A stretch of 64,000 bases of DNA from Thalassovita sp. (GTDB lineage Bacteria; Bacteroidota; Bacteroidia; Cytophagales; Flammeovirgaceae). The stretch lies in contig PBYL01000192.1 in NCBI GenBank assembly GCA_002729595.1, positions 1 to 64,000 of the forward strand, in the 5' to 3' direction. Under the pieces are notes generated by a model, which ran no database searches, was not told the DNA's origin, and saw only the letters and a program-made list of their open reading frames with translations. A program made the position numbers and the translations under genes. The stretch's first letter is position 1. The number at the start of each line of letters is the position of its first letter. Positions 25,379-34,391 of the stretch are shown piece by piece.

Positions 25379-26191
25379 TTAACCACGTATCATGTTAATT
25401 TCTTCTTTGTATTGCCTTATTCTCAATCGCACTTTGTTTATCTCCTGCCTTATTCTTATATCTTCTCGCGGCTCTGAATTTTCTTTATGTTGAGCCTCAA
25501 AATCATCTAACATTTTGTAATGTTCCTCAATTTTAGCATGTAATTCTCTCAACCTTTTTGCCTCTGGACTATTGTCTGCTGGTACTTCAATTTCTGGATC
25601 ATGTACAGGCTCTACAACCTCTCCTTCTGTATCTATTTTTACCTGCTTTTCTATAGATTTAATTAAATCCGCATATTTTTCTTCTCTATGGGCTTTAAGC
25701 GCAAAAGCATTTATGTTCTTTAAAATATCAGATAATTGAAGAATATGCTGCTCAATCTCATTGCACAAATCAAGCTCTTCGTATAATGGTTTAAGAGCAG
25801 CTAAATGGCCATTATTAATTTTATTATCAAGGGCTTTTATTTCTTTCTCCCAGAAATTTACATATTCAACCCTATCTACAGCCTTATGAATTTTTGCTGA
25901 GTCTAATACTACAGGAAATATTCTTTCTTGAAACTTCCCAGTTTTGTATATCTGTATTAATTCGTAAATACAGCTTTCAGATTTTAAATATTTATCACTT
26001 ATTATAAGAATAATAAACTTACCCTTACCAACACGTTGCATAAATTCTCTAATAAGCCCTTTGTAGTTAGGAGCTTTTATATCTCTTAAAATATTTATGC
26101 TTTTTTCTTTAAAAATTTTCTCTAGCTCGTCAGCTACCTTGTTGCTTTCTTCTTTCCAGGAATAAGAAATAAATATTTCAGATGGAATCAT
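25379..26191 (-). CDS. TIR-domain protein with C-terminal coiled coil
   Basis: 270 residues. The TIR domain covers about 1-135: IFISYSWKEESNKVADELEK (box 1), ILRDIKAPNYKGL, FIILIISDKYLKSESCIYEL with the likely catalytic Glu77 in the typical S-x-x-C-x-x-E helix. The remainder is charged and helical, with a Pro/Glu/Asp-rich linker (about 190-210) and a coiled coil (RLRELHAKIEEHYKMLDDFE). Bacterial TIR domains with this Glu hydrolyse NAD+ and often serve as effectors of anti-phage systems; others are signalling scaffolds. No obvious defence partner gene lies beside it. It has its own terminator. Confidence 0.85.
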   Translation of the reverse strand: MIPSEIFISYSWKEESNKVADELEKIFKEKSINILRDIKAPNYKGLIREFMQRVGKGKFIILIISDKYLKSESCIYELIQIYKTGKFQERIFPVVLDSAKIHKAVDRVEYVNFWEKEIKALDNKINNGHLAALKPLYEELDLCNEIEQHILQLSDILKNINAFALKAHREEKYADLIKSIEKQVKIDTEGEVVEPVHDPEIEVPADNSPEAKRLRELHAKIEEHYKMLDDFEAQHKENSEPREDIRIRQEINKVRLRIRQYKEEINMIRG

Positions 26192-26644
26192 TCGATAATT
26201 TTATGTAATCTTGTAATTAGAGTTGCAGTAAAAAATGCTCTTAACTTGCAACAAACATTATTTTTAATAGCAAAGTTTGATATTTCTTTACTTACGATGG
26301 AATTGGCTGTAAAAGTAATCTTTCTAATGTATTTACATCTGATCTTATTAAGATTTTTATAAAATAGCCTATAAATCGATTTTTACAATAACAACTTGCT
26401 TACAACTGTAACAAGCTAGACAAATAATAAAATTTACTTTTTTTTGGTATATTTATACTTTATTTTAAATTCGATGACTCACTAAACCCATTTCGCAATC
26501 ATGGTTTTCAAATAAAATTGGAAAAATTGCTATTGTAATTATTAAAGCTACCAGATTTATTTACACAAAAAGAAACTCGAAATTTTAGTTAGAAAACAAG
26601 TTGACTATCATAAATAAAGTTTGAACTAAAAATTACAACAAATA
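26192..26644. other. intergenic gap between TIR and CheY-like genes
   Basis: The 453 bp are very AT-rich and hold divergent promoters for two genes. GTTGCA/TGCAAC (about 26222-26250) is a weak inverted repeat near the TIR start. No open frame or stable hairpin with a U-tract is visible. Confidence 0.4.
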
Positions 26645-27031
26645 ATGAATAACAATAATTATTTGGTAATAGATGATAGTGAGATTGATGTCCTCATCGT
26701 AAATAGGATGATTGAAAAATCTTATCCTAACTTAAAAGCTATTGCACTAACAGACGGTTCTAAAGGCATTTCTTACTTAAGAAAAATGGCTGAAGGTTCT
26801 AAAGAAAAACCACGTTTTGTTTTACTAGACCTACAAATGCCTTTGATGGATGGGTTTGAATTTCTTGAAATTTATGAAAAAGAATTCTTCCAAAAATATC
26901 CAGACATCAAAATAATTATACTTACCAGTTCTATTCACCTAATAGACAAGAAAAAAGCAGAAAAATACCGCTCAGTTTCTGCCTATATGGTAAAACCTTT
27001 CTCATTAGAAGAATTTAAATATTTCATATAA
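26645..27031 (+). CDS. single-domain response regulator (CheY-like)
   Basis: 128 residues, receiver domain only. Acidic pocket IDDSE, phospho-acceptor Asp62 in VLLDLQMPLMDG, switch Thr/Ser in IIILTSSIHL and Lys in AYMVKPFS. It has no output domain, so it signals by protein contact or in a phosphorelay. The large hybrid kinase begins 90 bp downstream and is the probable partner. Confidence 0.9.
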   Translation: MNNNNYLVIDDSEIDVLIVNRMIEKSYPNLKAIALTDGSKGISYLRKMAEGSKEKPRFVLLDLQMPLMDGFEFLEIYEKEFFQKYPDIKIIILTSSIHLIDKKKAEKYRSVSAYMVKPFSLEEFKYFI

Positions 27032-27121
27032 AAATACCTATAATTTAGCAATTATTAGCATTTGAAATAATGACTAAACCCCATCCCCGTTTAATGGTAA
27101 TATCCATATTATTATTAAAAG

Positions 27122-30109
27122 ATGGGAAAAGTAAGAAGTAAAAATATTGCCGAAAGTAACAGCACTCAGGAAGTACAAAATCAATATTTTTTAGAGAAAC
27201 TTGCTGATAAAGAGCAAGTTATAGAAACTATTCTAGAATGTACGCTTACTGGATTTTGGGAATGGGATATTTTGGAGGAGAAGCTGTTTTTTAATAAAAA
27301 TCTCTTAGATATTCTTGGGTATAATGAAAATGAAATATCTAATGAGCCTTCCAGTTTTGCAAAAATAATCTTAGCACAAGATTATCAATTCATATCTAAT
27401 GCCATTCAAAATCATATTTTCGAAAATAGCCAGAGTTTATTTGATCATGAAATAAGATTTTACCACAAACAAGGAAACATTATTCCGATAAATTGTAAAG
27501 GCAAAATTGTAAGCCGCGACCATGAAAATAAACCCACTAAGATTATTGGTTGTTGTACTGATATTTCGAAATCAAAAAAACAAGAATCTAATTATCTCAA
27601 ACAAAAATTAGCACTTGGCAAAACCATAAAAAAATATGCTGATATAGTTCAAAAAAATAAAGAACGAGATCAGGTATTTAAAGAAGCCAGAGAAATTGCG
27701 CAGTTCGGTACATGGAATTATGATATCATATCAAATAAGGTAGAATGGTCTGATGAATCTTACCAAATCTTCGGGTTAGATAAAAATGAAGGAATTACCT
27801 TAAAGAAGTTTTTAGACTGTCTCGCACCAGAATCTAAAGAACTAGTAAAAAGAAAAACTGAAGAAGCACTAATAAATAAAAAGAAGATAGAATTAGTACT
27901 AAAAGCAATTACACCAGAAGGTGAAGAAAGATATGTACTTGCCACAAGCAAAGTAATCGAAGATGAGAAAACTGGAAATCCAACATTTTTAAGAGGTGCT
28001 TTACAAAATATTACTGCAAGAAAAAAAGCAGAAGCTGATTTAACTCACTATCAGAAAGGTTTAGAATTTTTAAATGAAGTAGCATCAAACGTCAATTTGA
28101 GCTACGATGAGCAAATACAAATTGCTTTAGAGAAAGTATGTGATTATTTGCAGCTACCGCTCGCTATCATGAGTAAGATCACAGACGAAGATTACCAAGT
28201 AAAATATATTTGCAGTATTGATGAGTCTCTTTATATAGAAGCAGGAACAGTATTTCCTCTGCAAGATGTTTATTGTAATCGAGTAATTGAAAAGCAAGAA
28301 ACTATTGCACTACCTTATGTAACTCATTCTTCATTTGCATCGCACCCCTGCTACGAACACTTTAATTTTAAATCATACATTGGCGCACCAATTTATGTAA
28401 ATGGGAAAGTGTATGGCACTATCAATTGCTCATCCCCACAACCTAAGTCTGGTGGATTTTCTAAATACGATATTCAGTTTATAAAAATGCTGGCTAACTG
28501 GGCTGGTTCTACTTTTGGCAGAAAGCAGTACGAGGAAAAGCTTATTGAAGCCAAGAAAAAGGCCGAAGAAGCTTCTATAGCAAAAGAGCAGTTTCTTTCT
28601 ACCATGAGCCATGAGATTAGAACACCAATGAATGCCGTAATTGGTATGTCTCATTTGCTCATGCAAGACAATCCTCAGCCACATCAGGTTGAGAAGATAA
28701 AAACACTGAAATTCTCTGCTGAAAATTTACTCTCCCTAATCAACGATATTCTAGACATCAATAAAATTGAGTCTGGTATGATCACCTTTGAAGAAATTGA
28801 TTTTGACTTGTTTGATCTTCTCAACGGAATTAAGCATGCTCTTAAAGTAAAAGCAGAAGAGAAAAGTATTAAACTTAAAATTAAATACGATAATGATATT
28901 CCGCCAATATTAGTCGGTGATCCAACAAGGTTAAGTCAAGTTCTAATCAATCTAGTAGGAAATGCTTTAAAGTTTACTGAAAAAGGTTTTGTTTCTGTAG
29001 AGGTGGAAGTGATGCAAGAATCAGACTTTAATATCGATATCCATTTTACTATTGAAGATTCTGGTATTGGTATTCCCAAACACAAAATGGATGTGATTTT
29101 TGAGCGATTCTCTCAAGCAAATGGAGAAATTACTAGAAAGTTTGGTGGCTCTGGTTTGGGTTTATCAATAGTAAAAAATTTAGTTGAGTTACAAGGTAGT
29201 GAAGTGATTGTTGAAAGTGAAGTGGGAAAAGGTAGCAAATTCAGTTTTGTTCTCCGATTCAAAAAAACTCAAAATACACAACTAACAAATAAGACCAGTC
29301 TTGTATTTAATCTTGATGAAAAAAACCTTGAAGGCATCAATATTTTAGTGGTTGAAGATAATGCTGTAAATCAATTAGTTGCTGGAGAATTTTTAGGAAA
29401 GTGGAATACTAATATCACTTTTGCAGACAATGGTTTAATTGCATTGGAAAAAATTGAGCAAAATGATTTCGATATTATCTTAATGGATTTACAGATGCCT
29501 GTAATGGATGGTTACGAAGCCACCAAAAGAATTAGGCAACATCCAAACGAGCATATTAGGACTATGCCTATTATCGCACTAACTGCCTCAGTAATGATTA
29601 AAGTAAAGGAAAAGGTAGTGCAAACTGGTTTCAACGAATATGTAACCAAACCTTTCAATCCGAACGAGTTATATACTAAAATCAAAAGATTAAATAGAAA
29701 ATCGTCTTTCACAACTATACAATCAAATGAATCTTCGTCTCAAGACAATCTAACTGAAAGCAATCAACCTATTATAAAAAATGAAAACATCATATCTTTT
29801 GAAAAATTAGAAGAGATGGCAGATGGTAATGAAAGTTTTAAAACAGCCATTATCAATCAATTAAAATCTGATACTGAAGAGTTTAGAAAATTAATGACAG
29901 AAGCTATTGAGAATCAATCAGAAGAGAAGGTTTCATTTGCAGTGCATTGGTTTCAAACTTCTCTAGAGCTATTCTCTTTGGAAGAATTAAAAATCACCAT
30001 TAGAAATTTTAGAGAAAAGTTAAAAGACCATCAGGGTGATACTCCATACTTTTTAAGTGGATTAGAACAAATTAATCAGAAACTTGATGAAGTTTTGTCA
30101 ATAATTTAA
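27122..30109 (+). CDS. hybrid sensor histidine kinase PAS-PAS-GAF-HisKA-HATPase-REC-Hpt
   Basis: 995 residues, no membrane segment. Domains in order: PAS (about 33-152, GFWEWDILEEKLFF, GCCTDIS), PAS (about 190-305, FGTWNYDIISNKVEWSDESY), GAF (about 320-470, IGAPIYVNGKVYGTINCSS), HisKA with His497 (STMSHEIRTPMNAVIGMSHL), HATPase (VLINLVGNALKFT, FGGSGLGLSIVKNLVE), receiver with Asp789 (IILMDLQMPVMDG), and an Hpt-like C terminus with His942 (FAVHWFQTSLELF). It can run a complete internal phosphorelay. The cytosolic signal is unknown. The CheY-like protein encoded just upstream could accept phosphate from the Hpt domain. Confidence 0.93.
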   Translation: MGKVRSKNIAESNSTQEVQNQYFLEKLADKEQVIETILECTLTGFWEWDILEEKLFFNKNLLDILGYNENEISNEPSSFAKIILAQDYQFISNAIQNHIFENSQSLFDHEIRFYHKQGNIIPINCKGKIVSRDHENKPTKIIGCCTDISKSKKQESNYLKQKLALGKTIKKYADIVQKNKERDQVFKEAREIAQFGTWNYDIISNKVEWSDESYQIFGLDKNEGITLKKFLDCLAPESKELVKRKTEEALINKKKIELVLKAITPEGEERYVLATSKVIEDEKTGNPTFLRGALQNITARKKAEADLTHYQKGLEFLNEVASNVNLSYDEQIQIALEKVCDYLQLPLAIMSKITDEDYQVKYICSIDESLYIEAGTVFPLQDVYCNRVIEKQETIALPYVTHSSFASHPCYEHFNFKSYIGAPIYVNGKVYGTINCSSPQPKSGGFSKYDIQFIKMLANWAGSTFGRKQYEEKLIEAKKKAEEASIAKEQFLSTMSHEIRTPMNAVIGMSHLLMQDNPQPHQVEKIKTLKFSAENLLSLINDILDINKIESGMITFEEIDFDLFDLLNGIKHALKVKAEEKSIKLKIKYDNDIPPILVGDPTRLSQVLINLVGNALKFTEKGFVSVEVEVMQESDFNIDIHFTIEDSGIGIPKHKMDVIFERFSQANGEITRKFGGSGLGLSIVKNLVELQGSEVIVESEVGKGSKFSFVLRFKKTQNTQLTNKTSLVFNLDEKNLEGINILVVEDNAVNQLVAGEFLGKWNTNITFADNGLIALEKIEQNDFDIILMDLQMPVMDGYEATKRIRQHPNEHIRTMPIIALTASVMIKVKEKVVQTGFNEYVTKPFNPNELYTKIKRLNRKSSFTTIQSNESSSQDNLTESNQPIIKNENIISFEKLEEMADGNESFKTAIINQLKSDTEEFRKLMTEAIENQSEEKVSFAVHWFQTSLELFSLEELKITIRNFREKLKDHQGDTPYFLSGLEQINQKLDEVLSII

Positions 30110-30193
30110 TTATAAATTCAATAAAAGTAGAAGTTCTACTTCTATGTTACTTTTTGATTTTAAAAATCAACCTTCTTCTTAAATTTTGTCTAT

Positions 30194-30201
30194 TACCTTT
30201 G
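30194..30201 (+). promoter_or_regulatory. -7 promoter element before the nucleotidase gene
   Basis: TACCTTTG matches TAnnTTTG exactly. Transcription would start near 30208, 36 bases before the TTG start codon. A matching -33 TTTG at the right distance is not apparent. Confidence 0.4.
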
Positions 30202-30243
30202 CAATAGAATTATACCTGAATTTTTTAATATAATTAAAGCGTT

Positions 30244-30771
30244 TTGAAAAAAATTGCATTGGACATGGATGACGTAATCGTTGATTACGTCAGCAAAGCA
30301 GTAAAAACCTACGAAGCAGAATTTAATACAACTGTTGATAGAGCGGCCATGAGAGGCAAAAAAGTATGGCAGATAATTCCAGAAGACCATGCTAAAGTAG
30401 TAAGACAGTTTCCTTATCGCCCCGGATTTTTTAGAGATTTAGAAATTAAACCTAAAGCACACGACACTATTAAAGCTCTAATGGAAAAATATGAGGTTTT
30501 TATAGTAACTGCGGCGATGGAATTCCCATCTTCTTTTATAGATAAATATGAATGGGTAAAAGAAAATCTACCATTCTTTTCTTGGAAAAACTTAGTCTAC
30601 TGTGGCGCAAAAAATATTATAGATGCAGATTACCTCATAGATGACCATGTTAAAAACCTTTCTGCATTTACATCTGGTGAGCCTATAGTTTATACCGCAC
30701 CGCATAACGAAACCTTAGAAGGATACAGAAGAATGAATAATTGGGATGATATTGCGGAATATTTTCTCTAA
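30244..30771 (+). CDS. 5'(3')-deoxyribonucleotidase-like HAD hydrolase
   Basis: 175 residues. The HAD motif I is KIALDMDDVIVDYV with nucleophile and acid Asp residues; motif II is VFIVTAAMEFP; motif III/IV includes DADYLIDDHVKNL. This matches the NT5C-like 5'(3')-nucleotidase group (dephosphorylation of deoxynucleotides). The reading frame starts with TTG at 30244, directly before the first conserved strand (residue 3), and no in-frame ATG exists upstream. Non-ATG initiation may lower expression. Confidence 0.88.
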   Translation: MKKIALDMDDVIVDYVSKAVKTYEAEFNTTVDRAAMRGKKVWQIIPEDHAKVVRQFPYRPGFFRDLEIKPKAHDTIKALMEKYEVFIVTAAMEFPSSFIDKYEWVKENLPFFSWKNLVYCGAKNIIDADYLIDDHVKNLSAFTSGEPIVYTAPHNETLEGYRRMNNWDDIAEYFL

Positions 30772-30984
30772 TTAAAGATTTATGTAAGTTTTTTTAGATT
30801 CATTAACATAAGGCACAGTACTTGTTGCATATAAAACAATGAATCCAATCCAAAACTGACCTTCAATAATATTTTCGAGATATTTATTTGACGCACCTTT
30901 TGGGGTGTCTATGGAACTACGAATACAATCATGAAGAATTAAATCGGGTAGCTCTTTTGAGTTACCTTTTTTTATGCCCTCCAA
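30772..30984 (-). CDS. doubtful small reading frame (70 codons)
   Basis: A minus-strand frame starting with TTG and ending immediately beside the nucleotidase stop codon. Composition is protein-like (ASNKYLENIIEGQFWIGFIV), but there is no ATG and the sequence contains a strong plus-strand terminator and hairpin. It may be a decayed gene remnant or chance. I favour the structured RNA interpretation for the region. Confidence 0.25.
   Translation of the reverse strand: MEGIKKGNSKELPDLILHDCIRSSIDTPKGASNKYLENIIEGQFWIGFIVLYATSTVPYVNESKKTYINL
30890..30909 (+). ncRNA. hairpin of a structured RNA or 3' UTR
   Basis: GACGCACC and GGGGTGTC form an 8-position stem (one mismatch, one wobble) with a TTTT loop. 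The terminator hairpin at 30947-30966 follows 37 bases later. Together they make the 200 bases after the nucleotidase stop look like a structured 3' UTR or a separate small RNA. Confidence 0.4.
30947..30973 (+). terminator. strong intrinsic terminator 175 bases after the nucleotidase gene
   Basis: GGTAGCTC and GAGTTACC pair (one G-U) around TTTT and are followed by seven T. It is one of the clearest intrinsic terminators in the window, but lies far from the stop codon at 30771, implying a long structured 3' UTR or a small RNA. Confidence 0.75.
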
Positions 30985-31061
30985 AAATGATTAATCTCTA
31001 ATATTCTAAATGCAGCAGAGGCAATACTTGAAGCGTATTGTCAAAAATAAATATGATAAAT

Positions 31062-32273
31062 ATGAAAAAGTCTCTACCCTCTCTGCTTATTTCGATACTA
31101 TTATTTTTTGTGCTTTTCTCTTGTGAAGAAATAGATTCTGATGGTGATGTTTCTCCTTCAACCGACTCTGAAGCATACAGACTAGATGGTGCCTTTTCTG
31201 CAGATGGTGGTGGTAGTGGTTCCGGAAATGGTGATGGGGAACAACAAGAAGCTGGTGTAATTACTGCTGGTGAATGGAACGATTTAGACAATTGGAGTTT
31301 TTGGGAAAGTTTAGTTGAAAAAGACACCTTTAAAAACTTATACGACTATTGGGGCTTCTATCCTGAAAACAGATATGCACTTACTTTTTCAGATAAAAAC
31401 CTTTTACCAATTGTTGATGCTACGGTGAAGCTCTACTCAGATGATGAAATTATTTGGGAAGCCAAAACAGACAATTATGGAAAAGCCGAACTATGGGCTG
31501 GTTTATTTTCAAATCAAAAAAGTAGCACAAGCAAAATTACAATTGATTACAACAACAATTCTTATGACGTTGAAAACTTCGATATTTTCAATGGTCAGCG
31601 AAAGCAAGTTGTATTGCCAATTCAAATTCAAGATAATCCTAATACTGTAGACCTCACTTTTGTAGTAGATGCCACTGGTTCTATGGGAGATGAGTTGGAA
31701 TACTTAAAAACAGAATTGTTAGATGTAATAAACAGAATTAAGTCAACCGATGCCGATCTTAAGCTTAGAATGGGAACTGTATTTTACAGAGATGAAGGTG
31801 ATGATTATGTTACGAAAGTATCTAACCTTTCAGAAGATAATAACAAAGCCATAGATTTTATAAAAGCACAAAGTGCCGATGGTGGTGGAGATTATCCTGA
31901 AGCTGTACATTCAGCTATGTCCGATGCTATTGAACAATTAAGTTGGTCTGCAGAAGCAAGAACCCGAATTATGTTTCTAATATTAGATGCACCACCGCAC
32001 CATGAAACACCAAGCGTAGTTACGCAAATTCAAGAGTTAACCGAAAAAGCAGCTTCAAAAGGTATTAAGATTATTCCTATTACAGCCAGTGGTATCCAAA
32101 AAGATACTGAATTTTTAATGAGATTTATTGCTATGGTTACCAACTCAACTTATGTTTTTATTACAAATGATAGTGGAATTGGAAACGATCATATTGAAGC
32201 AACTGTTGGAGAATATGATGTAGAATATCTGAATGATTTAATGGTTAGGTTGGTTAGCAAATACACCTTATAG
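31062..32273 (+). CDS. von Willebrand factor A domain lipoprotein
   Basis: 403 residues from the ATG at 31062, which places a proper signal (MKKSLPSLLISILLFFVLFS) before the lipobox Cys21; an earlier ATG at 31038 adds eight polar residues. A Gly/Ser-rich segment (about 50-70) follows, then a Big/Ig-like strand region, then the VWA domain from about 198 with the MIDAS motif DATGSMGDE and TVFYRDEGDD. VWA domains bind protein ligands through a divalent metal. It is likely a surface adhesion or complex-assembly protein. The META gene follows 33 bp downstream. Confidence 0.88.
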   Translation: MKKSLPSLLISILLFFVLFSCEEIDSDGDVSPSTDSEAYRLDGAFSADGGGSGSGNGDGEQQEAGVITAGEWNDLDNWSFWESLVEKDTFKNLYDYWGFYPENRYALTFSDKNLLPIVDATVKLYSDDEIIWEAKTDNYGKAELWAGLFSNQKSSTSKITIDYNNNSYDVENFDIFNGQRKQVVLPIQIQDNPNTVDLTFVVDATGSMGDELEYLKTELLDVINRIKSTDADLKLRMGTVFYRDEGDDYVTKVSNLSEDNNKAIDFIKAQSADGGGDYPEAVHSAMSDAIEQLSWSAEARTRIMFLILDAPPHHETPSVVTQIQELTEKAASKGIKIIPITASGIQKDTEFLMRFIAMVTNSTYVFITNDSGIGNDHIEATVGEYDVEYLNDLMVRLVSKYTL

Positions 32274-32306
32274 CTATTAAATTTCAGCTCAAATTAAACT
32301 TTATTT

Positions 32307-32765
32307 ATGAAATATATTTCAACCGCTTTATTACTAATTGCTTTTACAGCTTGTAAAAAAACTGTTACACAAGACACAGCATATCAAGAAACAACTCAAA
32401 CAACAGAAGAAGAAGTGCCTGCAACTACTTTATTAAATGATATTTGGGTATTAGAAAGCATTAATAATATTCCTGTAGACAAAAGTACTTACACTGAATT
32501 ACCCTATGTCGAATTTCATATTAATGAAAATAAAGTAATGGGTTTTTCAGGATGTAACCGATTTAATGGCACTTTTTCAGCGAATGATGCTAAAGGTATT
32601 GAAGTAAAACAGCTAATGTCGACAAAGAAAGCTTGCGTACCACCAGTGAATGAAAATGAATTTCTTCAACTGTTACAAGGCAGTGATAACTTCGACATTA
32701 GAGAAGGAAAATTATTCTTATATCAAGAAAAAGATATTAATCTTATATTTAAAAAAGTAGATTAA
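32307..32765 (+). CDS. META domain (HslJ-like) lipoprotein
   Basis: 152 residues with a lipobox (AFTAC, Cys16), a Thr/Glu-rich linker (about 20-42) and a META domain from about 45: LNDIWVLESINN, FSGCNRFNGTFSA, the two cysteines of CNRF and KKACVPPVNE, FLQLLQ. META/HslJ proteins are linked to heat-shock and envelope stress (novobiocin resistance in E. coli) but their exact function is unknown. Its last codons and stop lie in the 40-bp palindrome at 32751-32790. It is probably cotranscribed with the VWA gene. Confidence 0.88.
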   Translation: MKYISTALLLIAFTACKKTVTQDTAYQETTQTTEEEVPATTLLNDIWVLESINNIPVDKSTYTELPYVEFHINENKVMGFSGCNRFNGTFSANDAKGIEVKQLMSTKKACVPPVNENEFLQLLQGSDNFDIREGKLFLYQEKDINLIFKKVD

Positions 32766-32790
32766 TGCCTAGGCATTAATCTACTTTTTT
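32751..32790. terminator. 40-bp perfect palindrome spanning both stop codons of convergent genes
   Basis: Bases 32751-32770 and 32771-32790 are perfect reverse complements (arm AAAAAAGTAGATTAATGCCT). It works as a bidirectional terminator with A/T tracts on each side. Because it is a palindrome read in the same phase on both strands, it encodes Lys-Lys-Val-Asp-stop at the end of both the META protein and the serine hydrolase. Confidence 0.92.
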
Positions 32791-34317
32791 CTTCATATTC
32801 AATTCTTCAAAGAAAATATCATAGTTAGGAACATCAAATTGTAATCCACTCACATTCAGATTATTATCTAACTCAAACTGAACAGTTCCGAAATCGAACC
32901 AAGCTTGTTCATCATCCCAGATAATTTCCCAAGTATCGTAATGCCAGTGCTTTAATGTAGCTGATAACAAAGGAGCTTTCTCAAAGTCTATTCTTAATTG
33001 ATTTTCTTGTTCATAAATTTTTATCTCGCCATAAAATGGATCGAAGTAAGTACCTGTATAGGCAGATAAGTTATGTGTAGGTTTAGTATTTTCAACTTTA
33101 GCAGCTCTTCTTTTCGCAATTTGCTCTTCGTGATCATGATCTTTTCTAGCTCTTTCAAGCGCTTCAGCAGACCAATCTTTTTCTTCTTTACCAATAAATG
33201 AATTCAAAATGTAATAACACAAAGGAGTTGTTATGCCTTCCATAGTATTTGTAAGAATTACTATTCCTAAATCAATATCTGGTATCATCATTACTCTAGA
33301 ATACATGCCATCGTAACCACCACTGTGAGTTACAATCATGTTTCCATAGTAATCCTGTAAACCCCAAGCCAAACCATAAGCATTAAAATGTCTACCAGGC
33401 TGATTCTTTTTTGCATTTACACTTACCACTTGGCTATTGTGTGGTGTCCACATGATATTTTGATATTCAGGCTTAATAATGGTATCACTATTTAATATAC
33501 CACTGTTTAGCTGTAGCATCATCCATTTAGACATATCTTCTACACTAGAAATTATTCCACCTGCTGCACCCATATTATCCCAATTTACCCAATCAATCGC
33601 TTGCACTTCTTCTGGAGTAGGTTTGTGTGGAATGGCAAAATTTCCTTTTGAGTCTAAATCATTCGTACTCGTAATACTTCTTTCCATGCCCAAAGGCTTA
33701 AAAAAAGTTTCCTTTACATAATCTGACCAAGTCTTTCCTGTAACTGCTTTAATTACTTCACCTGCAGTAATAAACATCACGTTAGAGTAGCCATAGCCTG
33801 ATCTAAAATCGTAAGCTTGTGGGATATACTGAATTTTTTCTACTACTTCAGCTGCACTTCTTTCAGATTTATACCAAATTACATCTCCGCTAAAAGTACC
33901 TAAACCTGCTCTGTGACAAAGCAAATCTCTAATTGTAATGTGGCTACTTACATACGAATCGTACATAGCAAATCTGGGTAAATACTTTTGTACTTTATCA
34001 TCCCAGTTAATTTTACCTTCACCAACTAATACCGCTAAAGACGATGCTATAAATGCTTTTGTATTTGAGGCAATGGCAAATAAGGTCTTTTCATCTACTT
34101 TTTCTTTCTTCCCAATTTCCTTAGTTCCATAACCTTTACTCAAAATTACTTCTCCATCTTTTACAATTGCTACAGCCATTCCCGGTACATTCCAGGCTAC
34201 TTGCGCATCCGAAAGATATTTATCGATCTTTTTAACATTAACTTCCTGCGCTGATAAGTTGAGAGATAAAAAAATTAAACCAGCAAATAGCCAGATTCGG
34301 AAAGAGAAAAGTTTCAT
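32776..34317 (-). CDS. serine hydrolase, class C beta-lactamase/DD-peptidase family
   Basis: 513 residues with a signal peptide cleaved near LSAQ (residue 23). The catalytic S-x-x-K is Ser84-Lys87 (AIASNTKAF), the YxN motif is Tyr176-Asn178 (GYSNVMF) and the third motif region is HSGGYDGMYSR. The C-terminal part (about 400-513) is a DUF3471-like beta domain. These periplasmic enzymes act on peptides, esters or cell-wall peptides rather than necessarily on beta-lactams. It shares its terminator with the META gene and ends in the same KKVD sequence. Confidence 0.9.
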   Translation of the reverse strand: MKLFSFRIWLFAGLIFLSLNLSAQEVNVKKIDKYLSDAQVAWNVPGMAVAIVKDGEVILSKGYGTKEIGKKEKVDEKTLFAIASNTKAFIASSLAVLVGEGKINWDDKVQKYLPRFAMYDSYVSSHITIRDLLCHRAGLGTFSGDVIWYKSERSAAEVVEKIQYIPQAYDFRSGYGYSNVMFITAGEVIKAVTGKTWSDYVKETFFKPLGMERSITSTNDLDSKGNFAIPHKPTPEEVQAIDWVNWDNMGAAGGIISSVEDMSKWMMLQLNSGILNSDTIIKPEYQNIMWTPHNSQVVSVNAKKNQPGRHFNAYGLAWGLQDYYGNMIVTHSGGYDGMYSRVMMIPDIDLGIVILTNTMEGITTPLCYYILNSFIGKEEKDWSAEALERARKDHDHEEQIAKRRAAKVENTKPTHNLSAYTGTYFDPFYGEIKIYEQENQLRIDFEKAPLLSATLKHWHYDTWEIIWDDEQAWFDFGTVQFELDNNLNVSGLQFDVPNYDIFFEELNMKKKVD

Positions 34318-34391
34318 TTTTTTGAGCTGTTGTTAGATAAAATTAAGAAAAGGTTAAATTTATCAATCATAATATTAAAAAGCATCTAAGT

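Noticed and set aside
25379-27031. Anti-phage defence island around the TIR gene
   Set aside because: Neighbours are two-component and response-regulator genes. No nuclease, cyclase, Argonaute, SIR2, transposon or restriction gene is nearby, so only the TIR protein itself is kept as a candidate.
30154-30170. TTGATTTT/AAAATCAA hairpin and a nearby AAGTAGAA/TTCTACTT palindrome (30125-30141) after the hybrid kinase
   Set aside because: Both stems are short and AT-only or nearly so, with loops of one base, and lack a proper U-tract; a weak terminator is possible but not supported well enough to list.
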